Source: Kaistia defluvii
Lineage (GTDB): Bacteria > Pseudomonadota > Alphaproteobacteria > Rhizobiales > Kaistiaceae
DNA: 64,000 nucleotides
Assembly: GCF_026343955.1 (NCBI RefSeq)
Contig: NZ_JAPKNI010000002.1
Location: 124,001-188,000, forward strand
Reading direction: 5' to 3'
The position numbers and the translations under genes were made by a program. The notes under the pieces are model-generated. The model was not told the origin of the DNA, did no database searches, and saw only the letters and a program-made list of their open reading frames with translations. This document shows, piece after piece, positions 45,136 through 53,670 of this stretch (positions are counted from its first letter, which is position 1; each line of letters begins with the position of its first letter).

Positions 45136-45816
45136 ATGGACGGGAAAACTCGAATCGTTCTGGCCATCGATATCGGCGGCTCGCATGTCAAGATCATGAG
45201 CAGCGCCGGAGGCGAAGAGCGCAAAGCCGTCTCCGGACCCAAAATGGATGCTGCCGCCATGGCCAGCGCAGTAGAGGAACTGGCCCAGGGCATGGATTAT
45301 GACGTCATCGCCATGGGCTATCCCGGACCGGTGATACACAACAAGATCCTGAGCGAGCCGCACAACCTGGCCCAAGGCTGGGTCGGTTTTGACTTTGCGA
45401 AACGCTTCGGCAAACCCGTGCGCATTGTCAATGATGCCCTGATGCAGGCCATTGGCAGCTATGAGGGCGGCCGCATGCTGTTTCTGGGACTGGGCACGGG
45501 ACTGGGCGCTGCCATGATAGTGGACAATGTCGCCCAACCCATGGAGCTTGCCCACCTGCCATACCGCAACGGCCATAGCTTCGAGGACTATCTGGGCGAG
45601 GCGAGTCTTGAAAAACGAGGGCACGCGAAATGGGAAAAGCATGTCCTCGATGCCGTCGAGCAGCTCAGTGCTGCGCTTGAGCCCGATTATGTGGTGATCG
45701 GCGGCGGCAATGTCGCGAAGCTGAAGAGCCTGCCACCGAAGGCGCGCCGTGGCGACAACGCCAACGCGTTCAAGGGCGGTTTCGCGCTCTGGCTAAATCC
45801 GGACATCGTGGTCTAG
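45136..45816 (+). CDS. ROK-family sugar kinase (polyphosphate-glucokinase-like)
   Basis: Phosphorylates glucose to feed zwf. The phosphate-1 motif is VLAIDIGGSHVKIMS, the sugar-site motif GYPGPVIHNKILSEPHNLAQ with WVGFDF and VNDALMQAIGSYEG, the phosphate-2 loop GLGTGLGAAMIVDN and the adenosine motif YVVIGGGNVAKL. The protein of about 226 residues is short, and the layout with GDNANAFKGGFALW at the end resembles PPGK-type kinases that use polyphosphate; phosphate donor is not proven. ATG 45136 follows GGAG; GTG 45121 and ATG 45124 are also in frame, and the zwf stop overlaps them. Confidence 0.82.
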   Translation: MDGKTRIVLAIDIGGSHVKIMSSAGGEERKAVSGPKMDAAAMASAVEELAQGMDYDVIAMGYPGPVIHNKILSEPHNLAQGWVGFDFAKRFGKPVRIVNDALMQAIGSYEGGRMLFLGLGTGLGAAMIVDNVAQPMELAHLPYRNGHSFEDYLGEASLEKRGHAKWEKHVLDAVEQLSAALEPDYVVIGGGNVAKLKSLPPKARRGDNANAFKGGFALWLNPDIVV

Positions 45817-45880
45817 TCGCTCGCGGCGCCGCGCCTTGGGTCAGCATGTTCGCACCTGCCGGCAGAGTGGTCGCCTTCAG

Positions 45881-46237
45881 TCAGCCAATCATGCGTTGAT
45901 CGAGACTGGTCAGGATCCAGAGGCTGCCTCCTACCATGATCAGGATCAGCAGGCCGGTAAAAAGAATGAGCTGAAGATCCTCACGCTTGGATCGCGACAG
46001 ATCGATATGCAGGAAGAAACGGAACTGCACTACGATCTGTAGCAGCGCCAAGGCGCCTATCGCCGCCAACAGGGCGGGACCACTCAATATCTTGAAGACC
46101 ACAAGGCCAAAGGCCGCACAGGTGAGCACAAGCGCAAAGCCCAGCCCCCAGACATAACGGCGACGCTCATGTCTCGCCTCCGCCACGGGCTGGCGCACTT
46201 TGTGTCCGCCCAGTTCACCTTCCCAAGCACCGCTCAT
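45881..46237 (-). CDS. cyoD: Cytochrome bo ubiquinol oxidase subunit IV (CyoD)
   Basis: Last gene of the operon; 118 residues with three membrane helices (YVWGLGFALVLTCAAFGLVV, PALLAAIGALALLQIVVQFR, LILFTGLLILIMVGGSLWIL) and the family motif FFLHIDLSRSKREDLQLILF. CyoD helps assemble the CuB site in subunit I. The start at 46237 overlaps the cyoC stop by 4 nt. The large frame reading upstream through cyoC is not a gene. Confidence 0.93.
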   Translation of the reverse strand: MSGAWEGELGGHKVRQPVAEARHERRRYVWGLGFALVLTCAAFGLVVFKILSGPALLAAIGALALLQIVVQFRFFLHIDLSRSKREDLQLILFTGLLILIMVGGSLWILTSLDQRMIG

Positions 46238-46857
46238 GTTGCCACCGCCGGTAGATAAACCACTGTGAAAATCACGATCCAGACCAGATCGAGGAAATGC
46301 CAGAACAGGCCCAGGCGCAGGATACGCGAGCGGACCTGCCGGTTGAGGCCGAAGACCGAGATTTGCGCCAGCATGACAACAATCCACAGGCAGCCGAAGA
46401 GCACATGCAGGCCGTGCGTGGACAGCAGAACATAAAAACTCGACAGAAAGCCGCTGGCTTGCGCCGTCGCACCCCGTGCGGCAAGGCCGGCAAATTCGCG
46501 CAGTTCCAGACCAATAAACACGAGGCCCAGAACCAGTGAAACCACGAGCCAGAGTCTGACCCCTCCTACGCGCCCTTCCTTGAGTGCCACGGCGCCCATG
46601 CCAAAGGTGAAGCTGCTGGCCAAGAGCACAATGGTTTCGATGAATGCATTGGTGATGTCGAACAGCTCGGCGGCCGTAGGGCCTCCTGCCGTACGGTTGA
46701 CCATGGTTGCGTAGGTGGCAAACAGCAGCGCAAAGATGATCGCGTCGCTCATCAGAAAGGTCCAGAAACCGAACACTGTGACTTCGGTGTGACGACCGTC
46801 CTCCGGACGCGCGTGGCTGATATTGATGCCGGGGTGCTGGTTGGGCTGATCCGTCAT
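46234..46857 (-). CDS. cyoC: Cytochrome bo ubiquinol oxidase subunit III (CyoC)
   Basis: 207 residues, five membrane helices. The family sequence is clear: EVTVFGFWTFLMSDAIIFAL, FALLFATYATMVNR, ELFDITNAFIETIVLLASSF, and STHGLHVLFGCLWIVVMLAQ followed by FWHFLDLVWIVIFTVVYL. It overlaps cyoB and cyoD by 4 nt on each side, so all four subunits are translationally coupled. Confidence 0.95.
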   Translation of the reverse strand: MTDQPNQHPGINISHARPEDGRHTEVTVFGFWTFLMSDAIIFALLFATYATMVNRTAGGPTAAELFDITNAFIETIVLLASSFTFGMGAVALKEGRVGGVRLWLVVSLVLGLVFIGLELREFAGLAARGATAQASGFLSSFYVLLSTHGLHVLFGCLWIVVMLAQISVFGLNRQVRSRILRLGLFWHFLDLVWIVIFTVVYLPAVAT

Positions 46858-48854
46858 GAGGATGCCTTTCCCTGGGCCAGAACGGCGGTACGCCAGCGGC
46901 TTTCGTGCGCCTTGACTTCGTCAGCTGAAATGAAGCGCGTCGTGTCGGTGGCAAAGCTGCGGGCGATGACGATGCCAATGACCCCCAGAAGCGATAACGC
47001 TGCCAGCCACCAGATATGCCAGACCGCGGCAAAACCGAGCACGAACGATGTTCCCCCCAGCAAGACACCGGTCATGGAATTGCGCGGCACCTCGATGGGA
47101 TCGTATTTCTCAGGCCAGACATAGGGCTGCCCGCTTTCCTTTGCCTCTTCAAAGGCATCGAGCGAGTTGACCCTTGGCAGCACAGCGAAATTGTATTCCG
47201 GGGGCGGCGAGGATGTCGCCCATTCCAGCGTTTGCCCGCCCCAAGGATCGCCCGCAAAGCTGGTGGTCCGGTCACGATTGCGGATGCTCACCACCAGCTG
47301 GATCACCTGGCAGATGATGCCCGCGAGCACGGACAACGCCCCGATCGCCGCGATGACGAAATATATCTGCCATTCGGGCTGATCGTAATAGGCCATGCGC
47401 CGCGGGGCGCCCGTGAAGCCGAGGGCATAAAGCGGCATGAAGGCGAGGTAAAAGCCGACCACCCAGAAGATGAACGCGCGGCGGCCCCAAGCCTCATCAA
47501 GGGGAAAACCCGTTGCCTTGGGGAACCAGTAGGCATAGCCGGCAAACAAACCGAACAGCACGCCGGGAATGAGCATGTTGTGGAAGTGGGCAATCAGGAA
47601 AAGTGTGTTGTGAAACACATAGTCGAGTGGCGGGATGGCGAGGATCACGCCGGTCATGCCGCCGATCACGAAGGTCACGATAAAGGCGATGGACCACAAC
47701 ATCGGCGTGTCGAACCGCAGCCGGCCACGGAACATGGTCAGGATCCAGTCGTAGACCTTCACCCCGGTCGGGACGGCAATCACCATGGTCATGATTCCGA
47801 AAAACGCATTGACGTTGGCGTCGGCGCCCATGGTGAAGAAGTGATGCAGCCAGACCGTGAAGGAAAGCACTGCGATGCACATGGTCGCATAGACCAGAAC
47901 ATTGTAACCGAAGAGCTTTTTCTGCGAAAACGTCGGAATGACCGACGAGAAGATGCCGAAGGCGGGAAGGATCAGGATGTAGACTTCGGGATGGCCGAAA
48001 ATCCAGAAGAGATTGGCGTAGTTCATGACGTTGCCGCCGCCGTCATTGGTGAAAAAATGCATCCCAAGATAGCGATCGAGACCCAGCAGGCCCGCTGCAA
48101 CGGTGAGGCCCGGCAAGGCGAATACGGCCAAAAGGCTGGCGCAAAGCGCCGTCCAGCAGAACAGGGGCATCTGCATCAGCTTCATGCCGGGCGCGCGCAT
48201 CTTGTAGATGGTCACGACGAGATTGATGGCGCCCAGTGTCGTGCCGACACCGCTGACCAGAAGCGCCATGATCCAGTAGTCGACGCCGACCGTCGGGCTA
48301 TAGCTAAGCTCCGTATAAGGTGGATAGCCGGACCAGCCTCCGGTGGAAAACACCCCGATGACCAGGGACACCATCACGAGCGCCGCGCCTGCTGCCGTCA
48401 GCCAGAAGCTGATGGCGTTCATCAGGGGAAAGGCGACATCGCGCGCGCCCAGTTGCAATGGCACGACATAGTTCATCAGGCCGAACAGGAACGGCATGGC
48501 CATGAAGAAGATCATGATCGTGCCGTGCGATGAAAAGATCTGCTGGAAATGGTCTGGGGTCAGATAGCCCTCTGCATTCATGGCCATGGCCTGCTGCGCC
48601 CGCATCATCAGGGCATCGACAAAACCGCGCATCAGCATGACCAGAGCAAGCCCCACATACATCATGCCGATCTTCTTGTGATCGGTGCTGGTGAACCATT
48701 CGCGCCATAGATAGGGCCAGGCCCTGAGCCAGGTGATCAAGGCAATCACGCCCAGACCACCGAAGACGATCACGGCGGCGCCGGCAGCGGCGATGGGGCT
48801 ATAGAAAGGCAGGGCATCGAGGCTCAGTTTGCCCAGTAGCATGCTGGTATTCAT
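46854..48854 (-). CDS. cyoB: Cytochrome bo ubiquinol oxidase subunit I (CyoB)
   Basis: The 666-residue heme-copper oxidase subunit carries heme b, heme o and CuB and pumps protons. The quinone-site pattern is visible in ALVMLMRGFVDALMMRAQQA (Arg, Asp) and FSSHGTIMIFFMAMPFLFGL (His); the CuB His and cross-linked Tyr are in WIFGHPEVYILILPAFGIFS, with VWLHHFFTM for the CuB His pair and LIAHFHNMLIPGVLFGLFAG for the heme ligands. The extra N- and C-terminal segments relative to cytochrome c oxidase (about 660 residues) fit a bo-type quinol oxidase. Confidence 0.96.
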   Translation of the reverse strand: MNTSMLLGKLSLDALPFYSPIAAAGAAVIVFGGLGVIALITWLRAWPYLWREWFTSTDHKKIGMMYVGLALVMLMRGFVDALMMRAQQAMAMNAEGYLTPDHFQQIFSSHGTIMIFFMAMPFLFGLMNYVVPLQLGARDVAFPLMNAISFWLTAAGAALVMVSLVIGVFSTGGWSGYPPYTELSYSPTVGVDYWIMALLVSGVGTTLGAINLVVTIYKMRAPGMKLMQMPLFCWTALCASLLAVFALPGLTVAAGLLGLDRYLGMHFFTNDGGGNVMNYANLFWIFGHPEVYILILPAFGIFSSVIPTFSQKKLFGYNVLVYATMCIAVLSFTVWLHHFFTMGADANVNAFFGIMTMVIAVPTGVKVYDWILTMFRGRLRFDTPMLWSIAFIVTFVIGGMTGVILAIPPLDYVFHNTLFLIAHFHNMLIPGVLFGLFAGYAYWFPKATGFPLDEAWGRRAFIFWVVGFYLAFMPLYALGFTGAPRRMAYYDQPEWQIYFVIAAIGALSVLAGIICQVIQLVVSIRNRDRTTSFAGDPWGGQTLEWATSSPPPEYNFAVLPRVNSLDAFEEAKESGQPYVWPEKYDPIEVPRNSMTGVLLGGTSFVLGFAAVWHIWWLAALSLLGVIGIVIARSFATDTTRFISADEVKAHESRWRTAVLAQGKASS

Positions 48855-49690
48855 CGGGCGTGATCCGCATGGTGTGGCGCGCTGCTCATATCAGGCTCTG
48901 CCACCGTGTGTGGCATTGAGCCATGCGCGCCCATGATGGTGTGGAACAGGTTGGGCGCCACGCTCGAATAAAGCCGCAGAGGGCCATTGACGGTGGGCTC
49001 GGCCAATGTCTGAAAACTCTCTTCGGTCAATGCGTTAGGGCTTGTGCGAGCCTCGGCGAGGAAAGCCTGGTAGCCAGCCATATCCATCGCTTCGACGGTG
49101 AATGTCTGCGCCGAAAAGCCGTTACCGTTGAACATGGTATTGCGCCCCTCGAAGACCCCTATTCGGTCTGCCTTCAGGTTCAATTCGGTCTGCATTCCGG
49201 CCATGGCATAAATCTGCCCGCCTAGTGCTGGAATCAGCAGCGAGTTCATGACGCTGTCGGAGGTCAGCTGGATGGTCAGCGGGCGGCCAACGGGAAACAC
49301 CAGCCGGTTGACCGAGGCAACTTCTTCCTCCGGATAGATGAATAGCCATTGCCAATCCAGCGCCACGACCTGCACCACCAGGGGTGGCTGGTCGCTTTCT
49401 ATGGTGCGGTAGGGATCAAGCTCATGAGTGCGGTTCCAGACAACGAACCAGAGCAGCACCACGATTGTCACCGGCACGGTCCATAGGCCCATTTCCAGGA
49501 GGCGCGAGCCGTTCCAACGCGGCGTGTAGGCGGCGGAGGTGTTTCCCGCCCGATAGCGCCATACGACAAAAGCGGTCAGGACAAAGACCGGGACGACGAC
49601 GATCAGCATCAACCCGACCGATTCGAAGAGCAGGTCGCGTGTTGCGGCCGAAACGGGTCCCGCCGGATCGAGCATTGTGTCTTGAAACAT
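48851..49690 (-). CDS. cyoA: Cytochrome bo ubiquinol oxidase subunit II (CyoA), without lipoprotein signal
   Basis: The start at 49690 (MFQDTMLDPAGPVSAATRDL) is supported by CCGGAG six bases upstream; 49717 is in frame. Two membrane helices (LMLIVVVPVFVLTAFVVWRY, GLWTVPVTIVVLLWFVVWNR) precede the cupredoxin domain (VQVVALDWQWLFIYPEEEVA, SVMNSLLIPALGGQIYAMAG, MQTELNLKADRIGVF). The CuA Cys ligands are absent, which marks a quinol oxidase. E. coli CyoA has a lipoprotein signal with a modified Cys; none is seen here. A His-rich tail (SSAPHHADHAR) ends the protein. First gene of cyoABCD; no cyoE is present. Confidence 0.93.
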   Translation of the reverse strand: MFQDTMLDPAGPVSAATRDLLFESVGLMLIVVVPVFVLTAFVVWRYRAGNTSAAYTPRWNGSRLLEMGLWTVPVTIVVLLWFVVWNRTHELDPYRTIESDQPPLVVQVVALDWQWLFIYPEEEVASVNRLVFPVGRPLTIQLTSDSVMNSLLIPALGGQIYAMAGMQTELNLKADRIGVFEGRNTMFNGNGFSAQTFTVEAMDMAGYQAFLAEARTSPNALTEESFQTLAEPTVNGPLRLYSSVAPNLFHTIMGAHGSMPHTVAEPDMSSAPHHADHAR

Positions 49691-50369
49691 CGGCACTCCG
49701 GGAAATGAAGACGGCATCCAGAAGGAGCCTTGCGGGCATCTGAATCAGGTCGGCGACCCGTCATGTCCCCTGCGGCCGCCCTCTTATCCGCTTGCAGAAA
49801 TGCACGAACGCGGCTGCGTAGCCAAGGGGGTTGGCAGGGTGTGCCGTTACTGCCGTGCCCCTTCACAGCCCGAGCCTACCGTCTGTGGGCTATTTGGACT
49901 GGTCGGGAGCTGGTCATCCCATTCTGCCATTTTTTTATCTTGCCCTTTGGATGCCTTGTCGGGGCTGGTTCGGACGATGTTCAAGGTGAGCTTTGTCATG
50001 GGGCCGGGTCTTGAGCCGTCTTGTCCCTTTTCGAGCGCGCCGCGTCTTCGCCCGGATCGACGTCTAGCACCCATCTCGCGCAGACAATTGGCGTTGGGGC
50101 TCTTCTCCACCGGCGCTCCAGGTTCATAGTTTCGTCGGGCATCGGTGGTCTATCCGGTACCAGGTTGGTGCAAACAATGACACCCTACCGCAAAGCGCCC
50201 ATGACTACCGCGATCAGCACACCACGTCCGGGGACACTACTTGCGCCTAGACATGTCCGATCTTGCAAGGTGCTTGCGACAGCTGGCAACCAAGTGCGGC
50301 CAGTCTGGTTTCGGCCCCAATTCGGACGATCAGCGTGGTGGCATATCGTCCGAACCAACTCATGGCAAT
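49691..50369. other. Non-coding junction with repeated TTCGGACGAT sites
   Basis: No convincing gene. The part nearest 49691 must hold the cyo promoter (minus strand). TTCGGACGAT occurs at 49969-49978 and 50321-50330, and inverted at 50345-50354, where the last two form a perfect 10-bp stem with a 14-nt loop. The longer TGGTTCGGACGAT (49966-49978) has its reverse complement at 50345-50357, so a 392-bp segment is flanked by 13-bp inverted repeats. This could be a decayed mobile element. Confidence 0.45.
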
Positions 50370-50597
50370 TCACCAATTCTGCAAATCAGTCAGTGTCAAG
50401 CCGCCCGGAAAAGGGGCGCTTTGCACAGCACGTCGACCGCAGTCTTCGACGCCTCGTAGCCGCGCCGACACGATCTCCGGCTTTGGGATGTTGAACAGTC
50501 GTCGCAGCTCGGCCGCCGTCACTGTGTCATAATCGATTGAGGGCGCGTTCGTCCTGTGGGCGGCCAGGAATGCAGCGGTCTGTGGATGGAGGGCCAT
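50370..50597 (-). pseudogene. Truncated alpha/beta-hydrolase (esterase) gene
   Basis: ATG 50597 follows GGGAGGGC and encodes MALHPQTAAFLAAHRTNAPS, IDYDTVTAAELRRLFNIPKP and EIVSARLRGVED, the usual N-terminus of fold-3 esterases of about 310 residues. The frame ends after about 75 residues, before the HGGG oxyanion and Ser motifs, and the last part no longer fits. It directly follows the MFS gene and was probably the third gene of that operon before the junction cut it. Confidence 0.6.
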
Positions 50598-50598
50598 G

Positions 50599-51852
50599 TC
50601 AATGCCCTCCCTGCGCTGTAGCCGGCGTAGCATCGCCCCGGGACGCTTTCATGGACGGCAAGGCGATTTGCCAGAGGAGCGCGATGACGGCGACCACGGC
50701 GATGGCCGCGCCGATCGGCGCGAGTGACGGCAGGCCCCAGGCACTGATGGCCGCGCCGCCGATCCCCGAGCCGACCACGACGCCGGCGTTGAAGGCCGCG
50801 ATGTTCATGCCCGATGCCACGTCCATGGCCTGCGGCTGGTGGCGTTCGGCCAGCATCAGGATGCGCGACTGGAGAGGCGGTATCGCGCCATACGTTGTCA
50901 GCCCCAGCAGCGCCACCAGCCCAATCATCGCGGCAGGCTGATTCAGCGCAAAGGCGATCAGCACGAGGGATAGCACGATGCCGACAAGCAGGATAACTGA
51001 GGCGCGGTCCATGCCCTGACCGTCGGTCAGGCGACCGCCAAGAACGTTTCCGACTGCCGCGCCAAGACCGTAGGCGAGCAACGTCAAGCTCGCGGTCCCG
51101 ACGCTGACATTGGTGACGTGGAGCAAGATCGGGGACACGAAAGTGTAGAGCGCGAACGAGCCTGTATAGGCGAGCATTGGGATGCTCGCCCCGGCGAGCA
51201 GGCGGCGATCGACGAGCACGCCGAGATCACGCAAACCCGTGCCCTTCGTCGCGGCTTCGCCCGATCCGGCGGGCATCAGTGCTGCGATGCCGACGCTGCC
51301 GATCAGGCCGCAAGCGGCGATGACGCGAAAGATGACCTGCCAGTGCAGGACGGTGCCGAGCCAGGTGCCGACCGGCACGCCGAGCGACATCGCGACTGTC
51401 ACGCCTCCAAAGACCAGGGCGAGCGCCGCGCCCGCGCGTTCAGGCGCGACCAGCCGCGTTGCCACGCTGGAGGCGACGGCAAGGAAAACACCACGACCTA
51501 GCCCCGATCCGAACCGGGCAGCAAGCAACGAAGGGAGATCTCCGGACAGGCAGACAAGGAAGTTGCCAACGGTGAATACGATCATTGCCGCCAGCAGGAG
51601 ATGCTTGCGGCTCCAACTCGCGGCCAGCGCTGTCAGGATCGGGGCGCCGATGGTCGCGCCGATAGCATAGGCGGCGACGGCCGCGCCCACTTGACCGACA
51701 TCCACCCTCAGGTCGTCGGCGATGTCCGAGACCAGACCGATGGTGACGAACTCAGTGAATCCCAGCGCAAAGGCCGAGAGCGCGAAGACATAGATGACCA
51801 GCGGGATGCGGGTAGCCTGCGATCTGGGGTCGTTCTTTTGCTGGGCGCTCAT
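50599..51852 (-). CDS. MFS efflux transporter, DHA1 (12-TM, AraJ-like)
   Basis: The 417-residue protein has 12 hydrophobic segments: IPLVIYVFALSAFALGFTEF, AAVAAYAIGATIGAPILTAL with the SWSRKHLLLA loop, and VFGGVTVAMSLGVPVGTWLG as motif C. The FVTIGLVSDIADDL region is typical of AraJ/YdhP-type exporters. Its ATG overlaps the DJ-1-like gene stop by 4 nt. Substrates are probably toxic organics or sugars, not determinable here. Likely controlled by the divergent LysR upstream of the operon. Confidence 0.9.
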   Translation of the reverse strand: MSAQQKNDPRSQATRIPLVIYVFALSAFALGFTEFVTIGLVSDIADDLRVDVGQVGAAVAAYAIGATIGAPILTALAASWSRKHLLLAAMIVFTVGNFLVCLSGDLPSLLAARFGSGLGRGVFLAVASSVATRLVAPERAGAALALVFGGVTVAMSLGVPVGTWLGTVLHWQVIFRVIAACGLIGSVGIAALMPAGSGEAATKGTGLRDLGVLVDRRLLAGASIPMLAYTGSFALYTFVSPILLHVTNVSVGTASLTLLAYGLGAAVGNVLGGRLTDGQGMDRASVILLVGIVLSLVLIAFALNQPAAMIGLVALLGLTTYGAIPPLQSRILMLAERHQPQAMDVASGMNIAAFNAGVVVGSGIGGAAISAWGLPSLAPIGAAIAVVAVIALLWQIALPSMKASRGDATPATAQGGH

Positions 51853-52556
51853 AGTACTTCCCCGCCGTTCAGCGCCTCCAACATCAGCTTGGCGGTCAGT
51901 GCCGAGGACGCCGGGTTCTGGCCGGTAATGAGCCGACCATCGGCGATGGCGAAGGGCTGGAAATCGGCGATGCTTTCGTAACGGCCACCCAGTTCCCGCA
52001 GGCGGGTTTCCAGCGGGAACGGTACGGCCTCGTCCAGTCCGGCGGCGCGTTCCTCGCTGTCGGAGAAACATGTTACGCGGCGGCCGCTCACCAGCGGAAC
52101 ACCATTTTCGTCCTTGACGTTCACCAGTCCGGCCGGGCCGTGGCAGACAGCGGCAATGACCTTTCCGTCCGCCCATGCCTTGCGGAGCAGCACGGCCAGT
52201 TCGGCGCTCTCGGGCAGGTCCCACATGGTGCCGTGGCCGCCCGGCAGGAACACCGCGTCATATTCCGAAATGTCGATGGCGCAGACCGGAAGTGTTTCGT
52301 TCAGCGCCTTCGATGCGGTCTCGTCAACAAGGAAGCGGTCAACGCTGGCCTCGTTCTCGCCCCCAGCTTTTACAGACCGGGGATCGATCGGTGCCGGGCC
52401 GCCCTCAATCGACGCCAGCGTGACCGACGCGCCGGCGTCAAGGAAGGCGTAATAAGGCGTCGCCAATTCCTCGAACCACAGGCCGGTCGACTTGTTGGTC
52501 TCGCCCATCGTGGCGCTGGACGTGAGGATCATAAGAATTTTGAGCTGGTTTTTCAT
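51849..52556 (-). CDS. DJ-1/PfpI family protein (Hsp31/glyoxalase III-like)
   Basis: The start at 52556 (MKNQLKILMILTSSATMGET) has CGGAGTG upstream. The 235-residue protein carries FEELATPYYAFLDAGASVTL with the conserved Glu, VFLPGGHGTMWDLPES, and the nucleophile elbow VIAAVCHGPAGLVNV with Cys138 followed by His139. This is the class I glutamine amidotransferase-like fold used by Hsp31-type holdases and glutathione-independent glyoxalases. It heads an operon with an MFS exporter and a truncated esterase, divergent from a LysR gene; a role in reactive-aldehyde stress is inferred. Confidence 0.9.
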   Translation of the reverse strand: MKNQLKILMILTSSATMGETNKSTGLWFEELATPYYAFLDAGASVTLASIEGGPAPIDPRSVKAGGENEASVDRFLVDETASKALNETLPVCAIDISEYDAVFLPGGHGTMWDLPESAELAVLLRKAWADGKVIAAVCHGPAGLVNVKDENGVPLVSGRRVTCFSDSEERAAGLDEAVPFPLETRLRELGGRYESIADFQPFAIADGRLITGQNPASSALTAKLMLEALNGGEVL

Positions 52557-52629
52557 TGGTGCACTCCGGTTGTCGCCCGGAAGATGCGTCACGACAGATC
52601 GCGACAAAAATCATTCCATATGCTATCAG

Positions 52630-52647
52630 CCATAGAAATAACTATGG
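52630..52647. promoter_or_regulatory. Candidate LysR operator
   Basis: Perfect palindrome CCATAG-AAATAA-CTATGG, ten bases upstream of the LysR start and 74 bases upstream of the divergent DJ-1 start. It contains ATAG-N6-CTAT, a LysR-box-like form. Confidence 0.6.
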
Positions 52648-52657
52648 CTCGATGTTC

Positions 52658-53539
52658 ATGAACTACCTCATCTATCTGCGCACCTTCCTCGACACCTACC
52701 GCGCCGGCTCGCTGACCCGCGCGGCCGGGCGTCTCGGCATCACCCAGCCGGCAGCGTCAGCCCATATCGCCTCGCTGGAGGAGATGCTGGGCAAGCCACT
52801 CTTCATCCGACAGGCGCGCGGGGTCGCCCCGACCGCCACCGCCGACGATCTCGCCCGCTCGATCGCCTCCCAGCTCGACGGGATCGAGGCGACCATGGGG
52901 GCGGCGCAGGCGCGCTCCAGCCATTTGAGCGGCACCGTCCATCTGGTCGGCCCGGCGGAATATCTGTCCGCACGCATTGGCCCCACCCTGGCACCGCTCG
53001 TCGCGGAAGGTCTGCGGTTACGCATTCAGACCGGCAACCGCGAGCGTATCTATGCGGCGCTAGATGCGGGCCACGCCGATCTCGCCGTTACCGCGTCGCC
53101 GCCGGACGGAAGCGTCCACGGTTTTGCCGAACTGGGTCGGGAACGCCTGGTGCTGGTCGCTGCGCCGACCATTGCAGAGCGGACCAAGGCGCGCAGCGTC
53201 ACCGCCGAACTCCTGTGCGGGCTGCCCTGCATCGCTTATGATGAGGCCCTTCCGTTGCTGCGCCCGTTCTTCGAGCATGTCTTTGGCAAGGCCCCCGACA
53301 TGCAGGCCGTGGTGACGGCGCCGGATCTGCGCATCGTGATCGGCATGGCGCTAGCCGGAACGGGATGGACCGTGTTGCCGGACTATCTATGCGCCGAAGC
53401 GTTGGCGAGCGGGCAACTCGTTGAACTACCGACGACGCGGCCGGGGCCGGACAACACGCTCTATCTCGTCTGGAACAAGACTGCGCTCCGCCATCCTCGT
53501 GTCGTGCATGTAAGAGATTTTCTGCTGCGTGCGGTTTGA
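52658..53539 (+). CDS. LysR-family transcriptional regulator
   Basis: The start is at 52658 (MNYLIYLRTFLDTYRAGSLT); ATG 52652 is two codons earlier. The DNA-binding domain (AAGRLGITQPAASAHIASLE, EMLGKPLFIRQARGVAPTAT) is followed by an effector domain with GTVHLVGPAEYLSARIGPTL and TVLPDYLCAEALASGQLVEL. The length of 293 is normal. It is divergent from the DJ-1/MFS operon with a palindrome close to its own start, so autoregulation plus activation of that operon is likely. Confidence 0.92.
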   Translation: MNYLIYLRTFLDTYRAGSLTRAAGRLGITQPAASAHIASLEEMLGKPLFIRQARGVAPTATADDLARSIASQLDGIEATMGAAQARSSHLSGTVHLVGPAEYLSARIGPTLAPLVAEGLRLRIQTGNRERIYAALDAGHADLAVTASPPDGSVHGFAELGRERLVLVAAPTIAERTKARSVTAELLCGLPCIAYDEALPLLRPFFEHVFGKAPDMQAVVTAPDLRIVIGMALAGTGWTVLPDYLCAEALASGQLVELPTTRPGPDNTLYLVWNKTALRHPRVVHVRDFLLRAV

Positions 53540-53670
53540 GCGCGTAAACGTGGGTGAACGGTTGCCGCTTCCATTATGGCCCTCGACAGCAGCAAAAGGG
53601 CTGAGGGCCAGCACGCCGCGACGGATGCTCTGTGGTTTCGAACGTAGCTCGCGCCGACAACAGCCCGCGC

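Noticed and set aside
45881-47068. A 395-residue minus-strand frame joining cyoD with upstream sequence
   Set aside because: Only its last 118 residues are CyoD; the rest is an out-of-frame reading of cyoC and the end of cyoB.
47016-48533. A 505-residue plus-strand frame opposite cyoB
   Set aside because: Antisense shadow of a membrane protein gene; charged low-complexity product, no family.
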